NCBI RefSeq assembly: GCF_034424805.1
Contig: NZ_JAXOUF010000020.1
Span: forward strand, 33,903-97,902
Reading direction: 5' to 3'
Source: Labrys sedimenti
Lineage (GTDB): Bacteria; Pseudomonadota; Alphaproteobacteria; Rhizobiales; Labraceae
DNA: 64,000 bases
In this document: piece after piece, positions 30,581 to 39,667 of the stretch
Numbering within the stretch: the first letter of the stretch is position 1
How the letters are laid out: each line of letters starts with the position of its first letter
Program-made: the position numbers and the translations under genes
Notes under the pieces: model-generated
Told to the model about the DNA's origin: nothing
The model's input: the letters and a program-made list of their open reading frames with translations, nothing else
The model's database searches: none

Positions 30581-32626
30581 TCAGGCCGCCAGGCCGCGCT
30601 TCTTCAGCAAGGCCTCGGGCTTGGGATCATGGCCGCGGAAGTCGCGATAGGCCTGTGCCGCATCCTGCCGGTTGCCGGCGGCATAGACGAACTCTCTGAG
30701 CTTGCGGGCCGTCTCACCGTCGAAGATATCGCCCGCTTCGACGAAGGCATCGAAGCCGTCGGCATCGAGCACTTCCGACCACAGATAGGAATAATAGGCC
30801 GACGAATAGCCCTCGCCCGAGAAGACATGCTGGAAATGCGGCGGGCGGTGACGCATCACCATGGCCCGGGGCATGTCGATCTCGCCGAGCACCTTGGCCT
30901 CGAAGGCACCGACATCGAAGGCCTCGGCCTTATCAAGCAGATGCATTTCGAGATCGACCAAAGCGGAGGAGACATATTCCACCGTGGCAAAGCCCTGGTT
31001 GAAAGTGCGGCTGGCAAGCAGGCGATCGAGCAGGGCCTTCGGCATCGGCTCGCCTGTCTTGTAGTGCACGGCATAGCGCTGCAGCACTTCGGGCTGTTCG
31101 AGCCAGTGCTCGTAGAGCTGCGAAGGGAATTCGACGAAGTCGCGCGCCACGCCGGTACCCGAGAGCAGGGGATAGGTGACGTCCGACAACAGGCCGTGCA
31201 GGCCATGGCCAAATTCGTGGAACAAAGTGCGGGCGTCGTCGAAGGACAACAGGGTCGGCTCGCCCTCCGCGCCGCGGGCGAAATTCATCACATTGACGAT
31301 GATCGGGCTGATGGCGCCGTTCAGCCGCTCCTGGCTGCGGAAGGCGCTCATCCAGGCGCCGCTGCGCTTGGAGGGCCGGGCGAAATAGTCGCCATAGAAC
31401 AGGCCGATGCTGGCGCCGGCCGCATCCGTCGCCTCGAAGGCCCGGACGTCGGGATGATAGACCGGCACGTCCTTGCGCTCGGTGAAGGTGATGCCGAACA
31501 GGCGCCGGGCCGTGTCGAAGGCCGCCTCGATGATCTTGTCGAGCTGCAGATAGGGCTTGAGTTCGGCCTCGTCGAGGTCGAATTCCTGGCGGCGCTTCTT
31601 CTCGGCATAATAGCGCCAGTCCCAGGCCTGCAGCGCGATATTGTCGCCTTCACCGGCCGCCAGCGCCTCCAGGCCCGCGCGCTCGCGTTCGGCCTGGCCG
31701 CGGGCCGGCTGCCACACTGAGCGCAAGAGATCGAGCGCCGCCTCGGGCGTGCGAGCCATGGAATCGTCGAGCCGGTAATGGGCGAAGGTCTGGTAGCCCA
31801 GGAGCCTGGCGCGCTCGGCCCTCAGCGCCACCATCTCGGCGATCAAGGCGCGATTGTCCGTCTCGCCGCCGCCCTCGCCGCGGGCCAGCCAGGCCTTGAA
31901 GGCCGTCTCGCGCAGGTCGCGGCGGGCGGAGAATTGCAGGAAGGGCTCGATCAGGGAACGCGAGAGCGTGACGACATGGCCGCTCTCGCCGCGATCTCCG
32001 GCGGCGCCGGCGCTGGCAGAGCGCAGGAAATCGGGCAGGCCGGCAAGATCGGCCTCGCCGTCGAGCTTCATCGACCAAGCCTTCTCGTCCTTCAGCACAT
32101 TCTGCCCGAACTGGGTGCCCAGGCTGGCAAGGCGTTCGGAAATCGCTGATAGCCGCTGCTTGACCGCCTCCGGCTTGCCGGCTCCGGCCCGGCGGAAGGC
32201 GGTGTGATAGCGATCGAGCACCCGGGCCTGCTCCGGCGACAGACCGAGTTCGGCGCGGCGGGCGAAAACGGCGTCGACGCGCCGGAACAAAGCGTCGTTC
32301 AGATAAATCGCGGTGTGATGACGCGAGAGCACCGGCGCCATCTCGCGCTCGATCGCCTGCAATTCGTCGTTGGTGTCGGAGCCAGCCAGGTTGAAGAACA
32401 CCGAGGCGACCTGGTCGAGCGCCCGGCCCGATCGTTCCAGCGCCGCCACCGTATTGTCGAAGCTCGGCTCGGCGGCGTTGCCCGCGATCCTATCGATCTC
32501 GCCCCTGTTCTCGGCCAGCGCCGCCTCGAAGGCCGGGCGATAATGCTCGGTGCGGATCTCGGCGAAAGGCGGTGCGTCGAAGGGAGCGGACGAGCGGGCG
32601 AGCAGGGGATTGGTATCAGCGGACAT
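30581..32626 (-). CDS. M3-family oligopeptidase (oligopeptidase A/Dcp-like)
   Basis: A 681-residue zinc metallopeptidase from ATG at 32626 (MSADTNPLLA). The catalytic HExxH motif is in LFHEFGHGLHGLLSD, with the third ligand Glu expected in the following VARDFVEFPSQLYEHW region, which is the M3 signature. The N-terminal helical half (FDAPPFAEIRTEHYRPAFEAALAE) is also typical. No signal peptide, so it is a cytoplasmic enzyme that degrades short peptides. Whether it is PrlC- or Dcp-like cannot be decided from motifs. Confidence 0.92.
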   Translation of the reverse strand: MSADTNPLLARSSAPFDAPPFAEIRTEHYRPAFEAALAENRGEIDRIAGNAAEPSFDNTVAALERSGRALDQVASVFFNLAGSDTNDELQAIEREMAPVLSRHHTAIYLNDALFRRVDAVFARRAELGLSPEQARVLDRYHTAFRRAGAGKPEAVKQRLSAISERLASLGTQFGQNVLKDEKAWSMKLDGEADLAGLPDFLRSASAGAAGDRGESGHVVTLSRSLIEPFLQFSARRDLRETAFKAWLARGEGGGETDNRALIAEMVALRAERARLLGYQTFAHYRLDDSMARTPEAALDLLRSVWQPARGQAERERAGLEALAAGEGDNIALQAWDWRYYAEKKRRQEFDLDEAELKPYLQLDKIIEAAFDTARRLFGITFTERKDVPVYHPDVRAFEATDAAGASIGLFYGDYFARPSKRSGAWMSAFRSQERLNGAISPIIVNVMNFARGAEGEPTLLSFDDARTLFHEFGHGLHGLLSDVTYPLLSGTGVARDFVEFPSQLYEHWLEQPEVLQRYAVHYKTGEPMPKALLDRLLASRTFNQGFATVEYVSSALVDLEMHLLDKAEAFDVGAFEAKVLGEIDMPRAMVMRHRPPHFQHVFSGEGYSSAYYSYLWSEVLDADGFDAFVEAGDIFDGETARKLREFVYAAGNRQDAAQAYRDFRGHDPKPEALLKKRGLAA

Positions 32627-32713
32627 GCAGGAGCCTCGATTCGGATACGGCCTTATAGCAGCCGACCTTCCGTCTCCTGAAATATGCATTATCTTTTGAT
32701 TTTGGAGGGCACC

Positions 32714-33382
32714 ATGGCCGATGAAAACGACCCGGCGACGCCGACCGATTCCAAGCTCACCCGCACCAAGCAGCTCTGGGCCCAGGCCGGCAAGTTCCTC
32801 ACCGGCCGGGCTTCCCGGCCCGAGAGCGACCGCCTGCCGCCGGGCCAGCATCTCGTCAAGGACTGGCCGGTGCTCGATCTCGGCCTGCAGCCCAGCATCG
32901 GCAAGGCGCACTGGCAGCTCGATGTGTTCGGGGCGGTCGAGAATCCGGTCGTCTGGGATTTCACGGCCTTTTCGGCCCAGCCCCAGGTGACACAGGTCTG
33001 CGACATCCACTGCGTCACCACCTGGTCGCGCTACGACAACCATTTCGAGGGCCTGCCCACGTTGGCTCTCGCCGAGATCGTGCGCCCCAGGCCGGAGGCG
33101 AGTCATGTCGTGCTGCATTCGGCCGATGGCTACACCACCAACCTCTCCCTGCAGGATTTCCTGGGCGAGGACGTGCTGATCGCCCATGCCTGGGAAGGCA
33201 AGCCACTGACCTCAGACCATGGCGGCCCGGTGCGGCTGGTGGTGCCCCGGCTCTACTTCTGGAAGAGCGCCAAATGGCTGACCCGCATCGAGTTCGCCAG
33301 CCGCGACAAGCCAGGCTTCTGGGAAGTGCGCGGCTATCACAATCGCGGCGATCCCTGGCGGGAAGAGCGCTACAGCGAGTGA
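32714..33382 (+). CDS. Sulfite-oxidase-like molybdopterin oxidoreductase
   Basis: A 222-residue protein from ATG at 32714 (GGAGG upstream). The oxidoreductase molybdopterin-binding domain is recognisable from RLPPGQHLVKDWPVLDLG, VCDIHCVTTWSRYDN (Cys100 is the probable molybdenum ligand) and GGPVRLVVPRLYFWKSAKWL. No Tat or Sec signal is present, so unlike MsrP it is probably cytoplasmic (YuiH-like). The substrate is unknown. Confidence 0.87.
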   Translation: MADENDPATPTDSKLTRTKQLWAQAGKFLTGRASRPESDRLPPGQHLVKDWPVLDLGLQPSIGKAHWQLDVFGAVENPVVWDFTAFSAQPQVTQVCDIHCVTTWSRYDNHFEGLPTLALAEIVRPRPEASHVVLHSADGYTTNLSLQDFLGEDVLIAHAWEGKPLTSDHGGPVRLVVPRLYFWKSAKWLTRIEFASRDKPGFWEVRGYHNRGDPWREERYSE

Positions 33383-33497
33383 GCCGCATTGTCGGTTCCT
33401 GGGACCGCCAGCCTTCCAGCCAGCCCTTCAATCACGGCGCACTTGGTTTCCAAACGCCGGTTAGAAAGCCGGTAATCCCAGAACAAAGCTAACCGCC

Positions 33498-35306
33498 CTA
33501 CCCGTCCACCTTGAGCGCGGCAATGAAGGCTTCCTGCGGGATGTCGACGCTGCCGAACTGGCGCATCTTCTTCTTGCCTTCCTTCTGCTTCTCCAGAAGC
33601 TTGCGCTTGCGGGAGATGTCGCCGCCATAGCACTTGGCCGTAACGTCCTTGCGCAGGGCGCGGATGGTCTCGCGGGCGATGATCTTGGCGCCGATGGCGG
33701 CCTGGATCGGGATGACGAACATGTGCTGCGGGATGAGATCCTTCAGCTTCTCGCACATGGCACGGCCGCGGCTCTCGGCACGATCACGATGCACCAGCAT
33801 CGAAAGCGCGTCCACCGGCTCGGCATTGACGAGGATCTGCATCTTGACCAGATCCCCTTCCTTGTAGTCGGTCAGATGATAGTCGAAGGACGCATAGCCC
33901 TTCGATACCGACTTCAGGCGGTCATAAAAGTCGAACACTACCTCGTTGAGCGGCAGATCATACTGCACCATGGCGCGCTTGCCGACATAATTGAGGTCGA
34001 CCTGCACGCCGCGACGGTCCTGGCAGAGCTTGAGGATGGAGCCGAGATAGTCGTCCGGCGTCAGGATGGTGGCGCGGATCCACGGTTCCTCGATCGAGGT
34101 GATCTTCACCACATCCGGCATGTCGACCGGGTTGTGCAGCTCGATATGGCTGCCATCGGTCATGTTGATCTTGTAGATCACCGATGGGGCGGTGGCGATC
34201 AGGTCGAGATTGAACTCGCGCTCCAGGCGCTCCTGGATGATTTCCAGATGCAGGAGGCCGAGGAAGCCGCAGCGGAAGCCGAAGCCGAGCGCAGCGGAGG
34301 ATTCCATCTCGAAGGAGAACGAGGCGTCGTTGAGGCGAAGCCGCCCCATGGCGGCGCGCAGATCCTCGAACTGCGCCGCATCCATTGGGAACAGGCCGCA
34401 GAACACCACGGGCTGCGCCGGTTTGAAGCCTGGCAGCGGTACGATGTTGGTGTTCTTGCGATCATCGGTGATGGTGTCGCCGACACGGGTATCGGCAACT
34501 TCCTTGATCGCGGCGGTGATGAAGCCGATCTCGCCCGGCCCAAGCTCGGCGATGGCCTGCATCTTCGGCCTGAAGACGCCGAGGCGATCGACCTCATACT
34601 GCGCATTGGTGCCGATCATCTTCACGCGCTGGCCCTTCTTGAGCGTGCCGTCGAAGATGCGTACCAGCACGACCACGCCGAGATAGGCATCGTACCAGCT
34701 ATCCACCAAGAGCGCCTTGAGCGGGGCGTTGCGGTCACCCTTGGGCGCCGGCAGACGAGTGACGATGGCTTCCAGCACCAGGTCGATGTTGAGGCCGGTC
34801 TTGGCCGAGATCGGCACGGCCTCGGAGGCATCGATGCCGATCACGTCCTCGATCTGCTGCTTGATGCGGTCGGGTTCGGCCGCCGGCAAGTCGATCTTGT
34901 TGAGCACCGGCACCAGCTCGTGATTGGCGTCGATGGCGTGATAGACATTGGCGAGCGTCTGGGCCTCGACGCCCTGGGAGGCATCGACCACCAGGAGCGA
35001 GCCTTCGCAGGCCGCGAGCGAGCGCGAGACCTCATAGGCGAAGTCGACATGGCCGGGCGTGTCCATCAAATTGAGGACATAGTCCTTGCCGTCCTGGGCG
35101 CGATAGTTCAGGCGTACGGTCTGCGCCTTGATGGTGATGCCGCGCTCACGCTCGATATCCATGGAATCGAGCACCTGCTCGACCATTTCGCGGTCGGTCA
35201 GCGTGCCCGTGGCCTGGATCAGACGATCGGCAAGGGTAGACTTGCCGTGGTCGATATGGGCCACGATGGAGAAATTCCGGATATTTTCGATCAGTTCTTC
35301 GCTCAT
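33498..35306 (-). CDS. lepA: Elongation factor 4 (LepA)
   Basis: A 602-residue translational GTPase, the normal length for LepA. G1 is AHIDHGKSTLADRL, G3 DTPGHVDFAYEVSRS and G4 NKIDLP. The C-terminal LepA-specific region is complete (YASFDYHLTDYKEGDLVKMQILVN, RQFGSVDIPQEAFIAALKVDG). It back-translocates stalled ribosomes and is a housekeeping gene. Confidence 0.98.
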   Translation of the reverse strand: MSEELIENIRNFSIVAHIDHGKSTLADRLIQATGTLTDREMVEQVLDSMDIERERGITIKAQTVRLNYRAQDGKDYVLNLMDTPGHVDFAYEVSRSLAACEGSLLVVDASQGVEAQTLANVYHAIDANHELVPVLNKIDLPAAEPDRIKQQIEDVIGIDASEAVPISAKTGLNIDLVLEAIVTRLPAPKGDRNAPLKALLVDSWYDAYLGVVVLVRIFDGTLKKGQRVKMIGTNAQYEVDRLGVFRPKMQAIAELGPGEIGFITAAIKEVADTRVGDTITDDRKNTNIVPLPGFKPAQPVVFCGLFPMDAAQFEDLRAAMGRLRLNDASFSFEMESSAALGFGFRCGFLGLLHLEIIQERLEREFNLDLIATAPSVIYKINMTDGSHIELHNPVDMPDVVKITSIEEPWIRATILTPDDYLGSILKLCQDRRGVQVDLNYVGKRAMVQYDLPLNEVVFDFYDRLKSVSKGYASFDYHLTDYKEGDLVKMQILVNAEPVDALSMLVHRDRAESRGRAMCEKLKDLIPQHMFVIPIQAAIGAKIIARETIRALRKDVTAKCYGGDISRKRKLLEKQKEGKKKMRQFGSVDIPQEAFIAALKVDG

Positions 35307-35367
35307 CCGCGCGCAATAGCAGGAAGGGATTGCAACGCCAAGCGTAAATGGGGATTCCGGGCCGCCG

Positions 35368-35390
35368 CAGGCCCCGGTTTGCGGGGCCTG
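35368..35390 (-). terminator. Perfect hairpin between lepA and the LprI-like gene
   Basis: Arms CAGGCCCCG and CGGGGCCTG surround a 5-base loop. It lies just downstream of the LprI-like gene stop (35403) and upstream of lepA on the same strand. It probably separates the two transcripts, although no U-tract follows. Confidence 0.55.
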
Positions 35391-35402
35391 CCGGCTCTCC
35401 GT

Positions 35403-35756
35403 CTAGAACGGGCCGTGCGAAGCGATGTTGCGAATGACCTCGTCCAGCACGCCGATCCTTTCGCCATAGACCTTGTCGAGGCAGGCGGTGTCGGCGCCGC
35501 AAGCCTCGCGCGTCTTGATCCAGGCCTGCTGGGCCTCGCCGATATTGCCGCGCTGGCCCATCGCCACCAGCGACATCGAGACGCCGTAAAGCGTCGCCAT
35601 GCGGGCTTCGGCCTGGCCGAGGGCGTAACTGTCGCAGACGGCCTTTTCGGCCGGCGAGGCCGCCTTGGCGCAATCGAGCGGTGCATACTCGCCGGCCTGC
35701 GCGGCGGAGGAGGACAGCAGGGCTGCGGCGGCGATGATGACAAATCTGCCTTTCAA
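35403..35756 (-). CDS. LprI-like/DUF1311 secreted protein
   Basis: A 117-residue protein with a Sec signal peptide (FVIIAAAALLSSSAAQA). A mature domain has four Cys (LDCAKAASPAEKAVCDSY, EACGADTACLDKVYGERI) in the pattern of DUF1311, the lysozyme-inhibitor LprI N-terminal domain. The likely location is the periplasm; a role against host lysozyme is possible but not shown. Confidence 0.75.
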   Translation of the reverse strand: MKGRFVIIAAAALLSSSAAQAGEYAPLDCAKAASPAEKAVCDSYALGQAEARMATLYGVSMSLVAMGQRGNIGEAQQAWIKTREACGADTACLDKVYGERIGVLDEVIRNIASHGPF

Positions 35757-35845
35757 GGGTCATCCTTTCCGGATTGGATGGCGAGGAGGCTCCGGCCGAA
35801 AGCCGGCCATCTCGTCCACTGGACCAAAACTATAGGGAAACGCAC

Positions 35846-36334
35846 ATGCTGCTGAAAGGATCCTGCCATTGCCGCGCCGTGACGTTCAGCGTCGAGGCAA
35901 TGAGCCCCGCCCCCTTCATGCATTGCCACTGCTCGATCTGCCGCAAGACGGCGGGATCGGGCGGCTATGCCATCAATCTCGGCGCCCACGCCGACAGCCT
36001 GAAGGTGGAGGGGCGCGAGCATCTGCGCGTCTATCACGCTGTGTTGCGAGAAGAGGGACAGCCCGACCAGCGCTCGCCCGCCGGGCGGCATTTCTGCGGG
36101 GAGTGCGGCAGCGCGCTCTGGCTGTGGGATCCGCGCTGGCCGGAGCTCATCCATCCCCATGCCTCGGCGATCGACACGCCCTTGCCGAAGCCGCCGGAAA
36201 TCGTGGAGATGATGCTGGCCGATGCCCCCGGCTGGGTCGATGTACCTGACGATCCCGGCCATCTGCATTTCGACACCTTTCCCGAGGAATCGCTGGAGGA
36301 CTGGCACCGGCGCCACGGCCTGTTGAGCGAATGA
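35846..36334 (+). CDS. GFA (glutathione-dependent formaldehyde-activating)-family protein
   Basis: A 162-residue Mss4-like/CENP-V zinc protein from ATG at 35846. The zinc-binding cysteines are in GSCHCRAV, CHCSICRKTAGSGG and FCGECGSALW, the standard GFA pattern. Most members have no proven activity beyond binding zinc or glutathione. Confidence 0.88.
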   Translation: MLLKGSCHCRAVTFSVEAMSPAPFMHCHCSICRKTAGSGGYAINLGAHADSLKVEGREHLRVYHAVLREEGQPDQRSPAGRHFCGECGSALWLWDPRWPELIHPHASAIDTPLPKPPEIVEMMLADAPGWVDVPDDPGHLHFDTFPEESLEDWHRRHGLLSE

Positions 36335-36551
36335 AGCAGGCAGGCTGGACAGGGCCGCATACCTACGCAAGGGTGCTTGCTGTTTGCAATTGGTCCGGAT
36401 GTGGTAAACCGACGCCTCGAGCAAAGCACGTTTAGACGGAAACGCGCTCCACTTCTTTGGTTGGACGCGTCTTTGCGATTCCTGGCGATCCCGCCAAATC
36501 GCAAAAACGCTCTGGGACCTTCGGAGTGCATCGGGACGGAAAGGGACGGCG

Positions 36552-37358
36552 ATGAGCACGCAAGACGATGATCTCAGCCATTTCCACGCCTATGGCGCAC
36601 CACCGCTGCCGCCCGCCGATGTGGAGGGATGGCTCGAGCATGACGGCGCCCGCATCTGGCATACGTCTTATGGCGACGGGCCGCCGGTGGTCCTGCTGCA
36701 TGGCGGCCTCGGCCATGCCGGCAACTGGGGCTACCAATTGCAAGATCTGCGGGCCGCCGGCTATCGCGTAGTGCTGGTCGACAGCCGCGGCCATGGCCGC
36801 AGCACGCGGGACGACCGGCCCTATTCCTATGAATTGATGGCCTCGGACGTGCGGGCGGTGATGGATCGGCTCGGTCTCGACAAGGCCCGCTTCGTCGGCT
36901 GGAGCGACGGCGCCTGTGTTGCCCTGGTACTGGCCTCCGAGCGTCCGGAACGCGCGGCAGGCGTGTTTTTCTTCGCCTGCAACATGGATCCCAGCGGCAC
37001 CAAGCCGATGGGGCCCAGCCCGGCGCTCGATCGCTGCTTTGCCCGGCACCGCCAGGACTATGTCTCGCTCTCAGCCACGCCCGATGGATTCGAGCCCTTC
37101 GTCGCCGCCGTCAGCGAGATGATGCGCACCCAGCCCGATTACAGCGCGAGCGACCTAGGCGCGATCGATGTGCCGGTCGAAATCGTGCTGGGCGAGCATG
37201 ACGAGTTCATCCGCCCCGACCATGCCGCCTATCTCGCCCGCACCATTCCCGGGGCGAGGCTGACCATTCTGCCGGGCGTGAGCCACTTCGCACCGCTGCA
37301 GCGGCCGGCGCTCTTCAACCGGGCGGTGCTCGACTTTCTTGGAAAGCTCCCGTCCTGA
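36552..37358 (+). CDS. Alpha/beta hydrolase
   Basis: A 268-residue hydrolase. The oxyanion-hole motif is LLHGGLGHAGNW, the nucleophile Ser is in GWSDGA, the acid Asp in LGEHDEF and the His in GVSHFAPLQ. DSRGHGRS is typical of the AB-hydrolase-1 branch. The substrate is unknown; the fold is shared by haloperoxidases, esterases and C-C hydrolases. It is convergent with the next hydrolase gene (stops 10 bases apart). Confidence 0.88.
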   Translation: MSTQDDDLSHFHAYGAPPLPPADVEGWLEHDGARIWHTSYGDGPPVVLLHGGLGHAGNWGYQLQDLRAAGYRVVLVDSRGHGRSTRDDRPYSYELMASDVRAVMDRLGLDKARFVGWSDGACVALVLASERPERAAGVFFFACNMDPSGTKPMGPSPALDRCFARHRQDYVSLSATPDGFEPFVAAVSEMMRTQPDYSASDLGAIDVPVEIVLGEHDEFIRPDHAAYLARTIPGARLTILPGVSHFAPLQRPALFNRAVLDFLGKLPS

Positions 37359-37367
37359 TCGGGCAGA

Positions 37368-38009
37368 TCAGGCGGTGAGACGCGAGGCCCACGCCGCGAC
37401 GGCCGTCGCCATGGTCTTGAGATGGTCGGCGGCCGAAAAGCCGGAAACGGCCTTGCGCGGCTTGAGGTCGTGGTCGCCGTCCTCCAGCCACAGGATTTCG
37501 ATGCGGGGCGACAGGGCGTAGGACGCAACCTCTTCCTTCGTGCCGAAAAGATCGCGCGTCCCCTGGGCGATCAGAGCCGGCGTGCGCAAACCGGCGAGAT
37601 GCGCCGTACGCAACTGCCCCGGCTTGCCGATAGGATGGAAGGGATAGCCGAGGCACAGCAGGCCCGCGATGCGGCCTTTGGCATGGAGGTCGTCGGCGAT
37701 CATGCTGGCGACCCGGCCACCCATCGATTTGCCGCCGATGACAAGCGGCCTTGCCGCCCCGAAGGCCTCGATGGCAGCGCGATATTCGCCTTCGAGCGTC
37801 TCGGCGCGCGGCGGCGGCTTGCGGACGCCCGATTGGCGCCGGGCCGCCATATAGTCGAATTCGAACCGGGCAACGCACAATCCGGCCGCAGCGAGTGCCT
37901 CGGCGCTGGCGGACATGGCAGCCGAATCCATAGGTGCGCCAGCACCATGCGCGAGCAGGAGGGTGATCCCTGCATCCTCGGGGCCGTTCGTGAGGAAGCG
38001 CAACGCCAT
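37368..38009 (-). CDS. KANL3/Tex30-type alpha/beta hydrolase
   Basis: A 213-residue protein with LLLAHGAGAPMDS near the N-terminus, nucleophile elbow GGKSMGGRVASM, acid in QGTRDLFG and His in EDGDHDLKPRK, which is the KANL3/Tex30 hydrolase pattern. No signal peptide. The substrate is unknown. Confidence 0.85.
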   Translation of the reverse strand: MALRFLTNGPEDAGITLLLAHGAGAPMDSAAMSASAEALAAAGLCVARFEFDYMAARRQSGVRKPPPRAETLEGEYRAAIEAFGAARPLVIGGKSMGGRVASMIADDLHAKGRIAGLLCLGYPFHPIGKPGQLRTAHLAGLRTPALIAQGTRDLFGTKEEVASYALSPRIEILWLEDGDHDLKPRKAVSGFSAADHLKTMATAVAAWASRLTA

Positions 38010-38582
38010 GTCGATACCTGAAGGCTGTTATGGACCGAGCATGGGTGACGGCGTGCCGAGGACACGCCCTGTTACCATCAAAGGCCGGCGCGTTGATTCA
38101 TGCAATTGCAATGGAGATGGATTGGCTTCTGCCTTCAATAAAGAAATTCTTGGAATGCGATCGCATTCAGGAAACGCGTTCCTCACGCAGCAACTGTCCG
38201 AGCAAAGAAGCCATGATCGAGGAAGACAAGCAGTATAGGAGGATACAAACCAACCAGGACATTATTTCCTCCAACTCAGCCTGGCGTCAGACTGTTCAGT
38301 TACCAATACGTCGCTTGCTTTAGCCAAAGCGGTCGAAATTTTAATCGGCCCGCCCGGGTCGTTGACACGCAACTACCTTTCGTCACTCATACCTTCATAT
38401 TATCGAGACTGGAGGTCATGGCAATCGTCAATACGCTTGTGCACTCGATTTCGAGTCATAATTATTGTTCAAATTGTTTGAATTGCATATTTGGCAGCCC
38501 GGACGGCAAGTCCGCAGCTGGGTTCGAAACCATGGCCGGATGAGGTCCTTGCAGGTCGGACATCGATCTGATACTTAGCCTG
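38010..38582. other. 573-base AT-richer intergenic region
   Basis: No supported gene. Its right part is distinctly AT-rich and includes two dyads, ACTCGA-TT-TCGAGT (38443-38456) and TTCAAA-TTG-TTTGAA (38468-38482), about 100-140 bases upstream of the ArsR gene. These are candidate operator/promoter elements. The left part has no recognisable content. Confidence 0.5.
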
Positions 38583-38927
38583 ATGGCTTATCGTACCGAG
38601 CAACTCGACGAGATCTTCCTGGCCCTGGCGGATCCAACCCGACGCGCCGTGCTCGGCCGCCTGGGGCGGGGACCGGCCAGCATCAGCGACCTGGCGGAGC
38701 CGTTCGACATGGCCCTGCCCTCCTTCATGAAACATATCCGCATGCTCGAAGGCACGGGCCTGATCAGCACCCGCAAGCACGGACGCGTACGAACCTGCAC
38801 CATCCAAGAACAGGCTTTCGCCGCCGTCGAGGGCTGGCTGGCCGCCCAGCACGCCGTGTGGGAAGGCCGGACCGACAGGCTGGAACGCGTCGTCGCTGCC
38901 ATGCTCGATAAGGAACAGCCGACATGA
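38583..38927 (+). CDS. ArsR-family transcriptional regulator
   Basis: A 114-residue winged-helix regulator (IFLALADPTRRAVLGRLGRGPASISDLAEPF, SFMKHIRMLEGTGLISTRKHGRVRTC). No metal-binding cysteine pair is seen, so it is of the non-metal subgroup that is usually paired with AHSA1/SRPBCC genes. Its stop overlaps the following start by 4 bases (ATGA), which couples the two. Confidence 0.92.
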   Translation: MAYRTEQLDEIFLALADPTRRAVLGRLGRGPASISDLAEPFDMALPSFMKHIRMLEGTGLISTRKHGRVRTCTIQEQAFAAVEGWLAAQHAVWEGRTDRLERVVAAMLDKEQPT

Positions 38928-39400
38928 GCCACCGCTTCGATCCAGAACGCGACCTCCACATCAGCCGTGTCATCAAGGCTCCGCGGGCCGCCGTGTGGCA
39001 GGCCTGGACCCAACGCGCGCTTTTCGAGCAATGGTGGGTGCCGGCCCCAGCCCGATGCCTGGTCGCCGAGATGGACCTGTCGCCGGGCGGCGCCTTCGTG
39101 ACCCGGATCAGCGAGGATGGCGACGCTTTCCAGCCCCATCTCGATGCCTGCTTCCTGACTGTCGACGATCAGCAGCGCATCGTGTTCACCAATGCGCTCA
39201 CCGGCGGCTGGCGCCCCGCCGAACAGCCTTTCATCACGGCGATCATCGATTTCGCCGACCACCCGGACGGGACTGACTACAGCGCCCATGTCATGCACAA
39301 GAGCAACGCGGATCGCGCTTTGCATGAAAAGATGGGCTTCCATGACGGTTGGGGCACGGTGATTGGGCAGTTGGCGGAACTGGTCGAAGACCGGGGATAA
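38924..39400 (+). CDS. SRPBCC (AHSA1-like) protein
   Basis: A 158-residue START-like domain protein (DLHISRVIKAPRAAVWQAWT, LFEQWWVPAP, MDLSPGGAF, HDGWGTVIGQLAEL). It binds a hydrophobic ligand in a cavity; the ligand is unknown. It is translationally coupled to the ArsR regulator, a very common arrangement. Confidence 0.92.
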   Translation: MSHRFDPERDLHISRVIKAPRAAVWQAWTQRALFEQWWVPAPARCLVAEMDLSPGGAFVTRISEDGDAFQPHLDACFLTVDDQQRIVFTNALTGGWRPAEQPFITAIIDFADHPDGTDYSAHVMHKSNADRALHEKMGFHDGWGTVIGQLAELVEDRG

Positions 39401-39580
39401 CCGCGCCGCCAGGGCAGGCCTTCGGGATCCCCGGCATCAACCCGACATTGCGGCCGCAATTCAGTTGCCCTGCCGCACTACCCACGCCACGCGGCAATCA
39501 TGCTCTAGCGCGTACATCGCAAAAGCTTGGTTTGCTCATTGCATAAGTAAATGCCATTTATGTATTATTGATTAATATTT

Positions 39581-39590
39581 TTGTATACAA
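39581..39590. promoter_or_regulatory. GntR-type operator candidate upstream of the Tat amidase
   Basis: TTGTATACAA is a perfect palindrome fitting the T-x-GT-N-AC-x-A style of FadR/FCD GntR operators. It sits in a short AT-rich tract 78 bases before the amidase start. The GntR gene lies directly downstream of the amidase. Confidence 0.45.
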
Positions 39591-39667
39591 TTTAATTGAT
39601 CGGTGACACAGAGTCTGACAATGTGTGGACACAACCTCATCCAGAAGGTTGATCGAGGAGGTGTCCC

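Noticed and set aside
33723..35855. 710-aa plus-strand frame opposite lepA
   Set aside because: It is a GC-rich antisense shadow of lepA with no family-like content.
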